The translations under genes and the position numbers were made by a program. From contig NZ_RJLC01000012.1 of the NCBI RefSeq assembly GCF_003999375.1, positions 38,270 through 102,269 on the forward strand: DNA of 64,000 bases, given 5' to 3'. Within the stretch, counting starts at the first letter, position 1. The number at the start of each line of letters is the position of its first letter. This document shows positions 49,952 through 62,916 of this stretch, one piece after another. The stretch comes from Pseudidiomarina mangrovi (GTDB taxonomy: Bacteria; Pseudomonadota; Gammaproteobacteria; Enterobacterales; Alteromonadaceae). Below the pieces are notes generated by a model that was not told where the DNA came from, made no database searches, and saw only the letters and a program-made list of their open reading frames with translations.

Positions 49952-50918
49952 GGGTTTTACCAATCGGCTTACTGCGCGGCTTGCTGCCGGTAGCTTTCGG
50001 TTTTGGTTTGCGCACCAGCTCTTTCGGGGCTTTGTCATTGAGCTTTTTACTACCCGGCTTGGCAGTGCTGGCTACTGCTTTGCCACCTTGCACACGGCTG
50101 CGTTGCTGATTGCGGCGAGCACGCGAATAGCGCTTTTGCCGTGTTTCTGATCGATTGGGGTCAATAAAGCTGCGGTCTTCAGGTGGTAATTGTACTAAGC
50201 TACGCAAATAATTCACTTGCTCAAGGGTTAACTCGCCCCAACCACTTTGTGGCAAGCCTTGTTCCAGTTTAATCGAGCCGTAGCGCACCCGTATCAGCCG
50301 CGATACCTGCACCCCTTGCGACTCCCACAAACGCCGTACTTCGCGATTACGGCCTTCAGTGAGCATCACGTTAAACCATTGGTTAATACCTTCACCACCA
50401 CCGCGTTTAATTTCTTTAAACGAGGCGGGGCCATCTTCTAAGGTCACACCCTTGCTTAGGATTTTCAGCATCTCATCGGTGACTTCGCCGAACACTCGCA
50501 CGGCATATTCGCGCTCAATTTGATGCGCTGGGTGCATCAGCCGATTGGCTAGCTCGCCATCGGTGGTGAATAACAACAACCCTGAGGTGTTTACATCTAA
50601 GCGGCCAACTGCTACCCAGCGGGCGCCTTGCATACGTGGTAAACGGTCATAAACAGTGGGACGACCTTCTGGGTCTTTGCGCGTACACAATTCTCCTTCG
50701 GGCTTGTGGTACATTAATACCCGGCACACCACATCTTCGAGTGGTTTAATATTCACTTCGTGACCATCAATGCGTACTTTGGCATCGGCTTCAATACGCT
50801 CACCTAAGGTGGCGACAACGCCATTGACACTAACGCGTCCGGCGGCAATTTTTGCCTCTAATTCACGGCGCGAGCCATGCCCCGAACGGGCTAAAATCTT
50901 TTGTAACTTTTCACTCAT
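49935..50918 (-). CDS. rluB: 23S rRNA pseudouridine(2605) synthase RluB
   Basis: Isomerises U2605 of 23S rRNA. An N-terminal S4 RNA-binding domain ([22 protein letters not shown], residues 3-24 in part) precedes the RsuA-type catalytic domain with the nucleophilic Asp in [13 protein letters not shown], and [13 protein letters not shown]. The final 70 residues are a highly basic Lys/Arg/Pro-rich tail typical of RluB. It follows scpB by 7 bp, the common scpA-scpB-rluB order. Confidence 0.96.
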   Translation of the reverse strand: MSEKLQKILARSGHGSRRELEAKIAAGRVSVNGVVATLGERIEADAKVRIDGHEVNIKPLEDVVCRVLMYHKPEGELCTRKDPEGRPTVYDRLPRMQGARWVAVGRLDVNTSGLLLFTTDGELANRLMHPAHQIEREYAVRVFGEVTDEMLKILSKGVTLEDGPASFKEIKRGGGEGINQWFNVMLTEGRNREVRRLWESQGVQVSRLIRVRYGSIKLEQGLPQSGWGELTLEQVNYLRSLVQLPPEDRSFIDPNRSETRQKRYSRARRNQQRSRVQGGKAVASTAKPGSKKLNDKAPKELVRKPKPKATGSKPRSKPIGKTRAGTR

Positions 50919-50925
50919 GGGTCAC

Positions 50926-51495
50926 TTACTCTTGTTTAGGCGCTGTCTCAGCGATTGGTGATGCGGTTGCAGCTGCAGGGATATCCGGTAATTGGGATAA
51001 ATCCTGCAAACCAAAATAATCTAAAAATTCAGCGGTCGTGGCGTAAAGCTGCGGGCGGCCCGGAACTTCCCGATGCCCTACCACTTTAATCCAGCCACGT
51101 TCTTGCAAGGTCTTGATGATCTGTGAACTCACACTGACGCCACGAATCGCCTCAATATCCCCTCGCGTGATGGGTTGCCGATAGGCGACTAGGGCGAGGG
51201 TCTCTAACAATGCTTGCGAATACCGCGGTGGCTTCTCTTGCCACAGTTGGCTGATTATACCACCCAACTCGGCGCGTGTCTGAAATCTATAACCGCTGGC
51301 TACTTTGCATAATTGTACCCCGCGCTCAGCATAGTCACTTTGCAATTCAGCCAGAATTTGCTGCAGCTGCTTGCGGCTCACCACATCAGCGCCCAAGCTA
51401 TCACTAAAGTGCTGCAACAACTGCGCTTCGTTCAGTGGTTGCTCGGCGACAAATAGCAAGGCCTCAACGGTTTGTTTAAGTTGTTGTTGCTGCAT
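50926..51495 (-). CDS. scpB: Segregation and condensation protein B
   Basis: Winged-helix dimer that joins ScpA and SMC in the condensin complex. Motifs include VEALLFVAEQPLNEAQL, then ALLETLALVAYRQPITRGDIEAIRGV in the second wing (part shown) and LQERGWIKVVGHREVPGRPQLYATT. The length of 189 is usual. Its start lies 20 nt inside the end of scpA. Together with smc at 7610-11086 it shows that this organism uses the SMC-ScpAB system. Confidence 0.96.
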   Translation of the reverse strand: MQQQQLKQTVEALLFVAEQPLNEAQLLQHFSDSLGADVVSRKQLQQILAELQSDYAERGVQLCKVASGYRFQTRAELGGIISQLWQEKPPRYSQALLETLALVAYRQPITRGDIEAIRGVSVSSQIIKTLQERGWIKVVGHREVPGRPQLYATTAEFLDYFGLQDLSQLPDIPAAATASPIAETAPKQE

Positions 51496-52306
51496 CGTCT
51501 AACTCTTTGCTGGCAATATGAATTTCACTGTAAGCATCGACTTGCACCACGTCAATCAGAGCTTCTTTGACCAGCTCCAGTACAGCAAGAAAGCTAACCA
51601 CCACGCCGGGGCGCCCCTCACTGACACTAAACAAATCAGCAAAGCGTAGCCGCTTTCGTTGCTGCAATAAATCTAGAATACGGCTCATACGCTCGCGGGT
51701 AGACAGCTTTTCACGCTGTACTTGGTGATGGTTAAGTAATTGTGCTTGGGCTAATGCCTGACTAAATGCCATAGCCAATTCTTGCAAGGCGATGTCAGGT
51801 AATTGCTGCTGTAGCCATTGCTTGGCATCAGTGCCGCTATGACCAATAAAATAGTCACGCCCTTGTTGTGGCAGCCCATCTAAATACTCAGCACCTTTAC
51901 GAATCGCCTCATACTCTTGCAAACGGCGTACTAATTCAGCTCGCGGATCAAGCTCGTCATCCACCTCAGATGGTGGCTTGGGTAGCAGCAGTCGGCTTTT
52001 GATCTCGGTCAGCATAGCCGCCATCACCAAATAATCGGCGGCGAGTTCAAGCTTGAGATCTTTCATCATTTCCACGTAGGCCATGTACTGCTGAGTGATC
52101 GGCAGGATCGGTAAATCGACAATATCGAACTTCTGCCGTCGAATCAGATACAACAGCAGATCCATAGGGCCAGCAAAGCTCTCCAGAATAAGCTCGAGGG
52201 CATCAGGGGGAATGTAGAGATCTTCAGGGCGCTCCAGAACTGGCTCACCGCGCACAAAGCCAAGCGCTAAGGAGTGCTGTTGTGGGGTACTGATGCTCTC
52301 AGTCAT
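51476..52306 (-). CDS. scpA: Segregation and condensation protein A
   Basis: Kleisin subunit that bridges SMC heads. It carries FAGPMDLLLYLIRRQKFDI, the N-terminal SMC-neck-binding helix, and the conserved YLVMAAMLTEIKSRLLLP, with a C-terminal winged helix (VVSFLAVLELVKEALIDVVQ). The 276 residues are usual. It ends within scpB and follows yciO by 8 bp, part of a long compact gene chain. Confidence 0.96.
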   Translation of the reverse strand: MTESISTPQQHSLALGFVRGEPVLERPEDLYIPPDALELILESFAGPMDLLLYLIRRQKFDIVDLPILPITQQYMAYVEMMKDLKLELAADYLVMAAMLTEIKSRLLLPKPPSEVDDELDPRAELVRRLQEYEAIRKGAEYLDGLPQQGRDYFIGHSGTDAKQWLQQQLPDIALQELAMAFSQALAQAQLLNHHQVQREKLSTRERMSRILDLLQQRKRLRFADLFSVSEGRPGVVVSFLAVLELVKEALIDVVQVDAYSEIHIASKELDDAATTT

Positions 52307-52314
52307 AGTGCTAA

Positions 52315-52941
52315 TCAGTCGTTAATAAAAGGACGTACATCGCCAGCACCTTCACGGACCACTATCACATCGTCATCAGCCATATCAATCACCGTGGTTG
52401 GCTCTTCGCCACGATGGTCACCATCGATAATGACATCAACCAAACGCCCTAAACGGCGTTTAATCTCTTCTGGGTCAGACTCAGCGAATTCGTTGCCATC
52501 GAGTACTAACGACGTTGACATCAATGGCTCACCGAGCACCTCTAGCAGCGCCATCGTAATAGGGTCATCTGATACCCGAATACCAATAGTTTTGCGTTTT
52601 TCGTTAAGCAAGCGACGCGGCACCTCTTTGGTGCCTTTTAAAATAAAGGTATAGGCGCCAGGCGTATTATTCTTCAGCAAGCGAAAGGCGCTGTTATCGA
52701 CGCGCGCATAGGTGGCTAATTCTGAGAGGTCACGGCACATAAGCGTGAAATGGTGGTGCTTATCGATTTGCCGAATACGACAAATACGCTCCATGGCATT
52801 TTTCTCGCCAATACGGCAGCCAATGGCATAGCCGGAATCGGTAGGATACACCGCTACCCCGCCGCGCATAATAATTTGCGCGGCTTGCTCAATCAGCCGC
52901 AGCTGCGGGTTGTCACGATGAATTTCAAAATACTGGCTCAT
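52315..52941 (-). CDS. yciO: YciO-type Sua5/YrdC family protein
   Basis: Relative of TsaC/Sua5, the L-threonylcarbamoyladenylate synthases of tRNA t6A formation. The core GGVAVYPTDSGYAIGC, KHHFTLMCRDLSELA and PGAYTFILKGTKEVP match YciO closely, and the 208-residue length agrees. E. coli YciO keeps the fold, but its contribution to t6A is doubtful, so the specific function is left open. It lies between the PHP gene and scpA, as in E. coli where yciV and yciO are neighbours. Confidence 0.93.
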   Translation of the reverse strand: MSQYFEIHRDNPQLRLIEQAAQIIMRGGVAVYPTDSGYAIGCRIGEKNAMERICRIRQIDKHHHFTLMCRDLSELATYARVDNSAFRLLKNNTPGAYTFILKGTKEVPRRLLNEKRKTIGIRVSDDPITMALLEVLGEPLMSTSLVLDGNEFAESDPEEIKRRLGRLVDVIIDGDHRGEEPTTVIDMADDDVIVVREGAGDVRPFIND

Positions 52942-52947
52942 AAGGGC

Positions 52948-55817
<2,870 letters not shown>

Positions 55818-55879
55818 TTAAACACGTGTTTGAATCATGCCACTTTACTGTGATTCAGCCGAGCAGACAAGCAGGCAAA

Positions 55880-55909
55880 TAAAAACGGCGCCCCGAGGGA
55901 CGCCGTTTC
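55880..55909 (-). terminator. Intrinsic terminator of S10 operon
   Basis: AACGGCG and CGCCGTT pair around a GC-rich loop containing TCCC/GGGG (so the stem may extend), with five T residues following on the minus strand. It lies 21 bp beyond the rpsQ stop. Its presence directly after rpsQ shows that transcription is meant to end here rather than continue into a spc operon. Confidence 0.85.
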
Positions 55910-55929
55910 AGATAACTAGCTGAAGCTAA

Positions 55930-56190
55930 TTAGATAACTTCTGCGCGCTCTACGATTTCAACTAATGCCCAACATTTGGTCTTAGAGACCGGGCGAGTTT
56001 CGCGAATAGTCACGAGGTCGCCAGTTTTGCATTCGTTGTTTTCGTCGTGTGCATGCAACTTGGTAGTACGAGTTAAGTACTTGCCATACACAGGGTGTTT
56101 TACCCGACGGGTAATTGCCACAGTGATCGACTTGTCCATTTTGTCGCTGGTCACACGGCCTTGCAGAGTCCGGATAGTTTGCTCAGACAT
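55930..56190 (-). CDS. rpsQ: 30S ribosomal protein S17
   Basis: Primary 16S rRNA-binding protein with an OB fold. The sequence [38 protein letters not shown] and [19 protein letters not shown] are diagnostic; 86 residues. It is the last gene of the S10 operon, sharing one base with the rpmC stop. Confidence 0.98.
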   Translation of the reverse strand: MSEQTIRTLQGRVTSDKMDKSITVAITRRVKHPVYGKYLTRTTKLHAHDENNECKTGDLVTIRETRPVSKTKCWALVEIVERAEVI

Positions 56191-56381
56191 TATGCACCTG
56201 CCTTCTGGGTCAATACAGTTTTAACACGTGCAATATCACGACGCACTTGCTTCAACATGTGTGTTTGATTCAGCTGGCCAGTTGCGGATTGCATGCGCAG
56301 ATTAAACTGCTCACGACGCAAACCTAACAACTCTTCTTGCAGCTGCTCAACGGTTTTATCTTTCAGTTCGTTCGCTTTCAT
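56190..56381 (-). CDS. rpmC: 50S ribosomal protein L29
   Basis: Small two-helix protein near the exit tunnel, part of the SRP and trigger-factor docking site. [30 protein letters not shown] and [11 protein letters not shown] are diagnostic; 63 residues as in E. coli. Its start shares one base with the rplP stop (TAATG). Confidence 0.98.
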   Translation of the reverse strand: MKANELKDKTVEQLQEELLGLRREQFNLRMQSATGQLNQTHMLKQVRRDIARVKTVLTQKAGA

Positions 56382-56794
56382 TACATCACCGTCCGAATCA
56401 CAAAGGTGGTTTTGAATGGCAGCTTACGTGCAGCAAGATCAAACGCTTCACGCGCAGTTTCTTCTGATACACCGTCGATTTCATACAGGACGCGGCCTGG
56501 CTGAATCTGAGCTACCCAATACTCCACGCTACCCTTACCTTTACCCATACGCACTTCAAGTGGCTTATTGGTAATTGGCTTGTCTGGGAACACGCGGATC
56601 CAAATCTTACCTTGACGTTTCACGTGACGCGTCAAAGCACGACGAGCCGCTTCGATTTGACGTGCAGTCATACGACCACGGTCAACCGCTTTCAAACCGA
56701 AAGTACCGAAGCTGACTTTGTTACCAGACTGCGCGAGACCACGGTTACGGCCCTTAAAAACTTTACGGAATTTTGTACGCTTAGGTTGCAACAT
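56381..56794 (-). CDS. rplP: 50S ribosomal protein L16
   Basis: Positions tRNA at the A and P sites near the peptidyl transferase centre. It starts [21 protein letters not shown] and contains [19 protein letters not shown] and [19 protein letters not shown]. The 137 residues are one more than in E. coli. It is between rpsC and rpmC. The site expected to carry Arg81-type hydroxylation lies in the [12 protein letters not shown] segment. Confidence 0.98.
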   Translation of the reverse strand: MLQPKRTKFRKVFKGRNRGLAQSGNKVSFGTFGLKAVDRGRMTARQIEAARRALTRHVKRQGKIWIRVFPDKPITNKPLEVRMGKGKGSVEYWVAQIQPGRVLYEIDGVSEETAREAFDLAARKLPFKTTFVIRTVM

Positions 56795-56805
56795 TTCGTC
56801 TCTCC

Positions 56806-57495
56806 TTACTTACGGCCTTTGGGGCGTTTAGCTGGAGCTGCCGCTGGTTTTTCTTCGGTAGGCATGCCACCAAGAACTTCACCACGGAAAACCCAAACTT
56901 TCACACCAATGATACCGTAGGTGGTACCTGCTTCTGCCGTTGCGTAGTCGATGTCCGCACGCAATGTGTGCAATGGAACGCGACCTTCACGGTACCATTC
57001 AGTACGAGCAATTTCAGCACCGCCTAAACGGCCGCTTACTTCTACTTTGATACCTTTGGCGCCAATACGCATAGCGTTTTGTACCGCGCGCTTCATAGCA
57101 CGACGGAACATCACCCGACGCTCAAGCTGACCAGCGATGTTTTCAGCAACCAGCTGTGCATCCATTTCTGGCTTACGCACTTCTGAGATGTTGATTTGTG
57201 CTGGTACACCGGTCAATTTAGAAACGGCTTGACGAAGTTTTTCAACGTCTTCACCTTTCTTACCAATCACCACACCCGGACGGGCAGTGTGAATGGTGAC
57301 ACGGATGCTTTTTGCTGGACGCTCAATGACGATACGAGATACTGAGGCTTGGCTCAGTTCTTTTTTCAGCATTAAACGTACTAAGTGATCACCATGCAGG
57401 TTATCAGCAAAATCTTTTGTATTCGCGAACCAAGTTGCATTCCATGGTTTGGTGATACCTAGGCGAATACCATTAGGATGAACTTTCTGACCCAT
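56806..57495 (-). CDS. rpsC: 30S ribosomal protein S3
   Basis: Lines the mRNA entry channel and contributes helicase activity. It starts [20 protein letters not shown]. The KH domain follows with [15 protein letters not shown] and the C-terminal domain with [19 protein letters not shown]. The 229 residues are near the E. coli length; the Pro/Ala/Lys-rich tail is normal. Confidence 0.98.
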   Translation of the reverse strand: MGQKVHPNGIRLGITKPWNATWFANTKDFADNLHGDHLVRLMLKKELSQASVSRIVIERPAKSIRVTIHTARPGVVIGKKGEDVEKLRQAVSKLTGVPAQINISEVRKPEMDAQLVAENIAGQLERRVMFRRAMKRAVQNAMRIGAKGIKVEVSGRLGGAEIARTEWYREGRVPLHTLRADIDYATAEAGTTYGIIGVKVWVFRGEVLGGMPTEEKPAAAPAKRPKGRK

Positions 57496-57505
57496 AACTT
57501 ATCTC

Positions 57506-57838
57506 CTAGCTATCCGAAACAACCACAGTAATGTGGCTGGTACGCTTGATGATACGATCAGCACGACCTTTCGCACGAGGCTTGATACGCTTCATCTGTG
57601 GACCTTCGTCCACCATGATTTTAGCGACTTTCAACTCGTCGATGTCGGCACCTTCGTTGTGTTCAGCATTCGCGATGGCTGACTCCAGCACCTTTTTCAG
57701 CAGACCAGCTGCATCTTTAGGGCTGTAGGCCAAAATTTCCAGTGCTTTCGCAACTGGTAAACCGCGGATCTGGTCAGCAACCAACCGGCCTTTTTGTGGC
57801 GAAAGGCGGGCAAACTTGTGAATAGCAATAGCTTCCAT
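57506..57838 (-). CDS. rplV: 50S ribosomal protein L22
   Basis: Contacts all 23S rRNA domains and forms part of the exit-tunnel constriction with its beta-hairpin. [20 protein letters not shown] and [20 protein letters not shown] are diagnostic. Two adjacent ATGs exist (57841 and 57838); GGGAG is better spaced for the second, which gives the usual 110 residues. Confidence 0.97.
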   Translation of the reverse strand: MEAIAIHKFARLSPQKGRLVADQIRGLPVAKALEILAYSPKDAAGLLKKVLESAIANAEHNEGADIDELKVAKIMVDEGPQMKRIKPRAKGRADRIIKRTSHITVVVSDS

Positions 57839-57850
57839 CATCTGTCTCCC

Positions 57851-58129
57851 TTACCGTTTCTTCGCTTTCTTATCAGCGGCGTGGCCACGATAAGTGCGGG
57901 TTGGTGCGAATTCGCCTAGTTTGTGACCAACCATTTCGTCAGAGACGAATACTGGCACGTGCTGGCGACCATTATGAACAGCTAACGTTAAGCCAATCAT
58001 ATCTGGGATAATCATTGAACGGCGAGACCAAGTTTTAATAGGCTTCTTGTCCCCGGCTTCCAACGCTTTCTCCACCTTATTCAATAGGTGAAGGTCAATA
58101 AATGGACCTTTTTTAAGAGAACGTGGCAT
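57851..58129 (-). CDS. rpsS: 30S ribosomal protein S19
   Basis: Protein of the 30S head, near the decoding site and the bridge to the 50S subunit. [40 protein letters not shown] and [13 protein letters not shown] are diagnostic; 92 residues as in E. coli. It lies between rplB and rplV. Confidence 0.98.
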   Translation of the reverse strand: MPRSLKKGPFIDLHLLNKVEKALEAGDKKPIKTWSRRSMIIPDMIGLTLAVHNGRQHVPVFVSDEMVGHKLGEFAPTRTYRGHAADKKAKKR

Positions 58130-58145
58130 GTCTAATCCTCAACTC

Positions 58146-58970
58146 TTATTTGCTGCGACGACGTACGATGAATTTATCAGTACGCTTGTTACTACGGGTC
58201 TTATAACCCTTAGTCGGTGTTCCCCATGGAGAAACCGGATGACGACCACCTGAAGTACGACCTTCACCACCACCGTGTGGGTGATCAACTGGGTTCATCG
58301 CCACACCGCGAACGGTCGGACGAACACCACGCCAGCGCACTGCACCAGCTTTACCCAATTGACGCAGCATGTGTTCTGCGTTGCCTACTTCGCCGATAGT
58401 TGCACGGCAATCCGATTGAATCCGACGAACTTCGCCAGAACGCAAACGAACTGTTACGTACGCGCCATCGCGACCAAGTACTTGCACTGATGCACCCGCA
58501 GAGCGAGCCAACTGTGCGCCTTTACCTGGCTTCATTTCCAAAGCGTGAACAACAGCACCAACTGGAATATTACGCAGTGGTAAAGTGTTACCGGCTTTGA
58601 TAGGTGCATCTACACCTGATTGAACTGCATCACCGGCTTTCATGCCTTTAGGCGCTAAAATGTAACGACGCTCGCCGTCTGCATAAAGCACTAAAGCAAT
58701 GTTGGCTGAACGGTTTGGATCATATTCCAAGCGCTCAACTTTTGCTGGGATACCGTCTTTATCACGTTTGAAGTCAACCATACGATAGTGTTGCTTATGA
58801 CCACCACCGATATGACGCACTGTGATACGACCATTGTTGTTACGGCCACCGTTTTTGTTGTTTTTATCCAACAACGGGGCGTATGGCTTACCTTTGTACA
58901 GATCTTCGTTAACCACTTTAACGAGGTGACGACGACCTGGAGACGTAGGCTTACACTTAACTAATGCCAT
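58146..58970 (-). CDS. rplB: 50S ribosomal protein L2
   Basis: Required for subunit association and peptidyl transferase. It starts [19 protein letters not shown]; the conserved [19 protein letters not shown] is present, along with the C-terminal [19 protein letters not shown], which includes the near-catalytic His. The length of 274 is close to the 273 of E. coli. Confidence 0.98.
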   Translation of the reverse strand: MALVKCKPTSPGRRHLVKVVNEDLYKGKPYAPLLDKNNKNGGRNNNGRITVRHIGGGHKQHYRMVDFKRDKDGIPAKVERLEYDPNRSANIALVLYADGERRYILAPKGMKAGDAVQSGVDAPIKAGNTLPLRNIPVGAVVHALEMKPGKGAQLARSAGASVQVLGRDGAYVTVRLRSGEVRRIQSDCRATIGEVGNAEHMLRQLGKAGAVRWRGVRPTVRGVAMNPVDHPHGGGEGRTSGGRHPVSPWGTPTKGYKTRSNKRTDKFIVRRRSK

Positions 58971-58984
58971 GTGAATTCCTCCTA

Positions 58985-59287
58985 TTACTCAGCGCCGCCG
59001 ACGAAGTCGATGTCAGAGCCTTCTTGCAGGGTGACATACGCTTTTTTCCAGTCACTGCGCTTACCTACGCGCATGCCGGTACGTTTGGTTTTGCCTTTAA
59101 CGTTGACTGTGCGAACGCCTTTAACTTGAACTTCAAACAGCTTTTCAACGGCTGCTTTGATTTCAGCTTTAGTGGCATTCGTAGCAACTTTAAACACAAC
59201 CGTGTTATTCGTTTCTGCAGCCGTGGTCGACTTTTCAGAAACGTGAGGAGCGACAAGTACTTGAAGTAAACGTTCTTCGCGCATCAT
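58985..59287 (-). CDS. rplW: 50S ribosomal protein L23
   Basis: At the exit tunnel; docks SRP and trigger factor. It starts [20 protein letters not shown], matching E. coli MIREERLL, so the first ATG was kept. The tail [20 protein letters not shown] is typical. The 100-residue length equals E. coli. The start overlaps the rplD stop by 4 nt. Confidence 0.98.
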   Translation of the reverse strand: MMREERLLQVLVAPHVSEKSTTAAETNNTVVFKVATNATKAEIKAAVEKLFEVQVKGVRTVNVKGKTKRTGMRVGKRSDWKKAYVTLQEGSDIDFVGGAE

Positions 59288-59889
59288 GACAATTTCTCCT
59301 CAAGTTGCTTCACTGCATCAGCAGTCATCAGAACATTTTCAAAAGCGATTAAGCTCACCGGGTCAATTCCTTGTACATCGCGAACATCAACTTTATGCAA
59401 GTTGCGTGACGCTAAGAACAAGTTCTCGTCCACTTCTTTGGTGATGATCAGAACGTCGTTCAGATCCATCGCTTTCAGTTTCGCGGCCAGTTCTTTGGTC
59501 TTTGGCGATTCAACGGCAAAGTTCTCAACCACCATCAGGCGGCCTTGACGAACCAGTTCTGACAAAATGCTCATCAGAGCACCACGATACATTTTCTTGT
59601 TTACTTTCTGGCTGTGGTTTTGTGGTTTCGCTGCGAAAGTCACACCACCGGTACGCCAGATTGGGCTACGTGTAGTACCTGCACGAGCACGGCCTGAACC
59701 TTTTTGTTTCCACGGCTTTTTACCACCGCCAGAAACTTCAGAACGCGTCTTTTGCGCACGGCTACCCTGACGAGCACCGGCTGCATATGCTACGACGACT
59801 TGATGTACCAAAGCTTCATTGAACTCACGTCCAAAGGTAGCTTCGGAAACTTCAAGAGCGCCTTTTGCGTCTTTTAATGTTAATTCCAT
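59284..59889 (-). CDS. rplD: 50S ribosomal protein L4 (S10 operon autoregulator)
   Basis: Structural protein of the exit tunnel; in gammaproteobacteria it also represses the S10 operon by binding the leader of its m[26 protein letters not shown] in part (core motif [13 protein letters not shown]) and [12 protein letters not shown] are diagnostic. The frame starts at 59895, but GAGGAG is correctly spaced only for the third start codon, at 59889, giving 201 residues as in E. coli. A leader with an attenuator-like hairpin lies upstream of rpsJ. Confidence 0.97.
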   Translation of the reverse strand: MELTLKDAKGALEVSEATFGREFNEALVHQVVVAYAAGARQGSRAQKTRSEVSGGGKKPWKQKGSGRARAGTTRSPIWRTGGVTFAAKPQNHSQKVNKKMYRGALMSILSELVRQGRLMVVENFAVESPKTKELAAKLKAMDLNDVLIITKEVDENLFLASRNLHKVDVRDVQGIDPVSLIAFENVLMTADAVKQLEEKLS

Positions 59890-59907
59890 CACCATTCTCC
59901 TCGGACG

Positions 59908-60552
59908 TTACGCCTTTGCCTTGACTGCTGGCTTAACGATAACATCGCCGCCAATAGCACCAGGGACAGCGCCGCGAACCAGTAACAAGCCACGCTCAGC
60001 GTCAACACGTACTACGTCTAACGTTTGTACGGTGATTTGCTTGTTACCCATTTGACCTGCCATCTTCTTGCCTTTAAAAACGCGACCCGGTGACTGGTTT
60101 TGACCAATAGAACCCGGCGCACGATGTGAGCGCGAGTTACCGTGGGTAGCGTCTTGCATGCTAAAGTTCCAACGCTTGATAGCGCCTTGGAAGCCTTTAC
60201 CTTTTGAAGTGCCGGTAACGTCAACTTTTTTGGTTTCAGCAAACAATTCAACAGTGATTTCTGAACCCACTGTAAACTCTTCACCTTCACCATTCTCTAG
60301 GCGGAATTCCCAGAGACCGCGACCTGCATCAACACCCGCTTTTGCGAAGTGACCAGCAAGTGGCTTAGAAACGCGGCTTGCTTTTTTCTCGCCTGTTGTG
60401 ACTTGAAGTGCGCGATATCCGTCAGTGTCATCAGTTTTTACCTGAGTCACACGGTTTGCAGTTACTTCAATTACAGTAACAGGTACAGAAGCGCCGTCTT
60501 CTTGGAAGACACGCGTCATTCCTACTTTACGACCGACTAGACCAATAGCCAT
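59908..60552 (-). CDS. rplC: 50S ribosomal protein L3
   Basis: Assembly initiator of the 50S subunit. [20 protein letters not shown] starts the protein. The Gln methylation loop is present in [20 protein letters not shown], with [17 protein letters not shown] downstream. The 214 residues are near the usual 209. It is second in the operon. Confidence 0.98.
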   Translation of the reverse strand: MAIGLVGRKVGMTRVFQEDGASVPVTVIEVTANRVTQVKTDDTDGYRALQVTTGEKKASRVSKPLAGHFAKAGVDAGRGLWEFRLENGEGEEFTVGSEITVELFAETKKVDVTGTSKGKGFQGAIKRWNFSMQDATHGNSRSHRAPGSIGQNQSPGRVFKGKKMAGQMGNKQITVQTLDVVRVDAERGLLLVRGAVPGAIGGDVIVKPAVKAKA

Positions 60553-60590
60553 TGTTAAAACCTCTCGTGTGTAATCCTATTACTGCCCGC

Positions 60591-61115
<525 letters not shown>

Positions 61116-61122
61116 GCCGCGA

Positions 61123-61150
61123 ATTATACGCTTTCGCGGCCAAATGTCAA
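61123..61150 (-). promoter_or_regulatory. S10 operon promoter
   Basis: On the minus strand a perfect -35 TTGACA (61145-61150) and perfect -10 TATAAT (61123-61128) are spaced by 16 bp, with start predicted near 61115. It lies just after the stop codon of the upstream dipeptidase gene. This is one of the two strongest sigma-70 promoters in the window. Confidence 0.85.
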
Positions 61151-61166
61151 CGCTAAAAGTGGGCTA

Positions 61167-62381
61167 TTAATGAGCAGCGGCGTAGCTTTCGACAGCTTTC
61201 CAAACGCGCATTAAATTGCCCGACAAAATTTTACCGATCTCGTCTTCGCTGTAGCCACGATCAAGCAGGCCCTGCACCAAATTCGGATAGGTAGAAACAT
61301 CTTTCAGGCCAACCGGCAATGAATCACCGACGCCGTCGTAATCTGAACCAATACCAATGTAATCGATACCCACCAAGGCTTTGACATGGTCAATGTGATC
61401 AAGAACTTGTTCTAAAGTGGCAAATGGGTACGGGTTTTTTCCGCGTAGTTCCGCAATTTTCGCATCGGCTTCTTCGCTATCACCAAGTTCTGCACGAATC
61501 GCGTCAATTTGCGGACGAATCATGTCGTTATAACGGTTAGCCTGCTGAGTCACAAATGACGAACCAAAGTTGATCATGATGACGCCGCCATTTTTCGCTA
61601 ATGCAACAATCATATCGTCACTCATGTTGCGCTCAAACCCAGGCGTGAAGCGGCGCAATGACGAATGCGAGGCAATCACTGGGGTTTTGGTGATCTCAAG
61701 GGTTTGCCAAAAAGCATCGTCAGAAACATGCGAAATATCGGCCATTACGCCTAAGTTATTCATTTCAACAATCAGTTCTTTACCAAATGGGCTCAAGCCA
61801 TTCCATTGCTTACGTAAGTCGTACGATGAGTCAGCAATATGATTGGATTCAGAGTGTGACAAGGTGATGTAGCGAATACCGCGATCAAAGAAGGTTTGAA
61901 GATTTTCCAGCTTGCCTTCAATGGGTGCGCCGTTTTCCATACCCAAGGCGATACCAATTTTGCCTTGTGCGAATAAGCGCTCCGCGTCAGCACTTGAATA
62001 GGCCATGCCAAACTTTTCTGGGGCGCGCCATACCAGTGCTTCCATACCATCAATGAGTTCATGCGCAAGTTGGTAACTGGCACCGGGTGTACGCTCGAGT
62101 GCGGCCGGAATATAAATAGACATAAACGGCACGTTTAAGCCGCCAGCAACAGCACGCGGGTAGTCAAAATCACCGCGTTGAGTGGCTTTGCTGACATCTT
62201 CCCAATCATCACGTAAGCGATAAGGCACGTCGATGTGGGTATCAACAATCATGTACTGCTGGGCAAGTTGTTTCGCTCGGTCGCCGGCTTCCACCGCTTG
62301 TTGGGTGGGCTCAGCGTCGCTGCAAGCTACACTCGATAGGGCAATGGCGGTCACAAGACCAAGGGTAGAAAAGGTTTTCAC
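61167..62381 (-). CDS. Membrane dipeptidase (M19 family), lipoprotein
   Basis: Zinc dipeptidase of the renal dipeptidase family, cleaving dipeptides, some with D-residues. The signal peptide with lipobox LSSVAC (cleavage near residue 19/20) makes it a lipoprotein. Metal ligands are in VDTHIDVPYRL (HxD), GMENG for the bridging Glu, LSHSESN with DISHVSD, and ASHSSLRRF; GIGSDYDGVG holds the later conserved Asp. The start is GTG with AGAGGAAG at good spacing. Length is 404 residues. It supports a peptide-using lifestyle. Confidence 0.94.
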   Translation of the reverse strand: MKTFSTLGLVTAIALSSVACSDAEPTQQAVEAGDRAKQLAQQYMIVDTHIDVPYRLRDDWEDVSKATQRGDFDYPRAVAGGLNVPFMSIYIPAALERTPGASYQLAHELIDGMEALVWRAPEKFGMAYSSADAERLFAQGKIGIALGMENGAPIEGKLENLQTFFDRGIRYITLSHSESNHIADSSYDLRKQWNGLSPFGKELIVEMNNLGVMADISHVSDDAFWQTLEITKTPVIASHSSLRRFTPGFERNMSDDMIVALAKNGGVIMINFGSSFVTQQANRYNDMIRPQIDAIRAELGDSEEADAKIAELRGKNPYPFATLEQVLDHIDHVKALVGIDYIGIGSDYDGVGDSLPVGLKDVSTYPNLVQGLLDRGYSEDEIGKILSGNLMRVWKAVESYAAAH

Positions 62382-62468
62382 GCGGGCGCTTCCTCTGAGT
62401 AGTTGTTCTTATTGTTCGCGCATGGGCTGCGCAAAAGAACCTCAGATTAGCACATTGAGCCGCGTGAA

Positions 62469-62585
62469 TCACTCCGATTTGATGCCGCTAATCGACTGAC
62501 TAACGCTGTAGACCGCACCGGCGACTACGGTACCTAACACCGGTGCAAACAACAGCATAGATAACAAGTAAGGATTAAGTAACAT
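62469..62585 (-). CDS. 38-residue membrane protein, second gene of sigma-54 operon
   Basis: A short frame gives 38 residues: a hydrophobic stretch of about residues 5-25 (PYLLSMLLFAPVLGTVVAGAV) followed by a small polar tail YSVSQSISGIKSE. GGAG is 8 nt before the ATG at 62585. Another ATG at 62591 overlaps the previous stop as TAATG, giving 40 residues and translational coupling. I do not recognise the family. Position after dusA and a sigma-54 promoter recalls pspG of E. coli, but the sequence does not match PspG by eye. Confidence 0.65.
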   Translation of the reverse strand: MLLNPYLLSMLLFAPVLGTVVAGAVYSVSQSISGIKSE

Positions 62586-62590
62586 CGGCA

Positions 62591-62848
62591 TTACTCCTGC
62601 TCAGCAGCAGCAACCGTCACGACTTTGGCTGATTCTTCAGGAGCACTGGCAAACACCAGCTTAATATCCGCCATGGTTTGTTTCAGGGCGTTTTCGGTAG
62701 CGCGAACCAATTCGTTCTTAACCGCATTGGCTTGCTGGCTAATGGCCTGACCTAAATAATCAATGGTGGATGTTTCAGCAGCTTGGGCAGCTGGGTTCAT
62801 CATCATTGAAGCACTGGCTAATACAACTGCAATCATTACCTTTTTCAT
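62591..62848 (-). CDS. Small exported protein of unknown function, first gene of sigma-54 operon
   Basis: An 85-residue protein with a clear signal peptide (about 1-23: MKKVMIAVVLASASMMMNPAAQA then AET). The mature ~60 residues are helical and amphipathic, with YLGQAISQQANAVKNELVRA and a later Ala/Glu-rich tail, and no Cys. The frame is open to 62890, but the ATG at 62848 with GGAG 9 nt upstream gives the normal signal peptide. A near-consensus sigma-54 promoter lies 52-68 bp upstream. It is followed at once by the 38-residue membrane protein. No family was recognised. Confidence 0.78.
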   Translation of the reverse strand: MKKVMIAVVLASASMMMNPAAQAAETSTIDYLGQAISQQANAVKNELVRATENALKQTMADIKLVFASAPEESAKVVTVAAAEQE

Positions 62849-62899
62849 GGGGTTTATCTCCGTAGTGTAAGTGGCTATTGCCGGGTTCACTAGGGAATA

Positions 62900-62916
62900 T
62901 GCAGAGTCTGTGCCAA
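62900..62916 (-). promoter_or_regulatory. Sigma-54-type promoter for small-protein operon
   Basis: The minus strand reads TTGGCACAGACTCTGCA: -24 element TTGGCAC complete, -12 element CTGCA (consensus TTGCW), with GG and GC exactly 10 bp apart. The predicted start near 62889 gives a leader of about 40 nt ending in a good ribosome site. Upstream (62917-62998) is unusually AT-rich, with A/T runs that could bend or bind IHF, as RpoN promoters often need. Confidence 0.75.
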
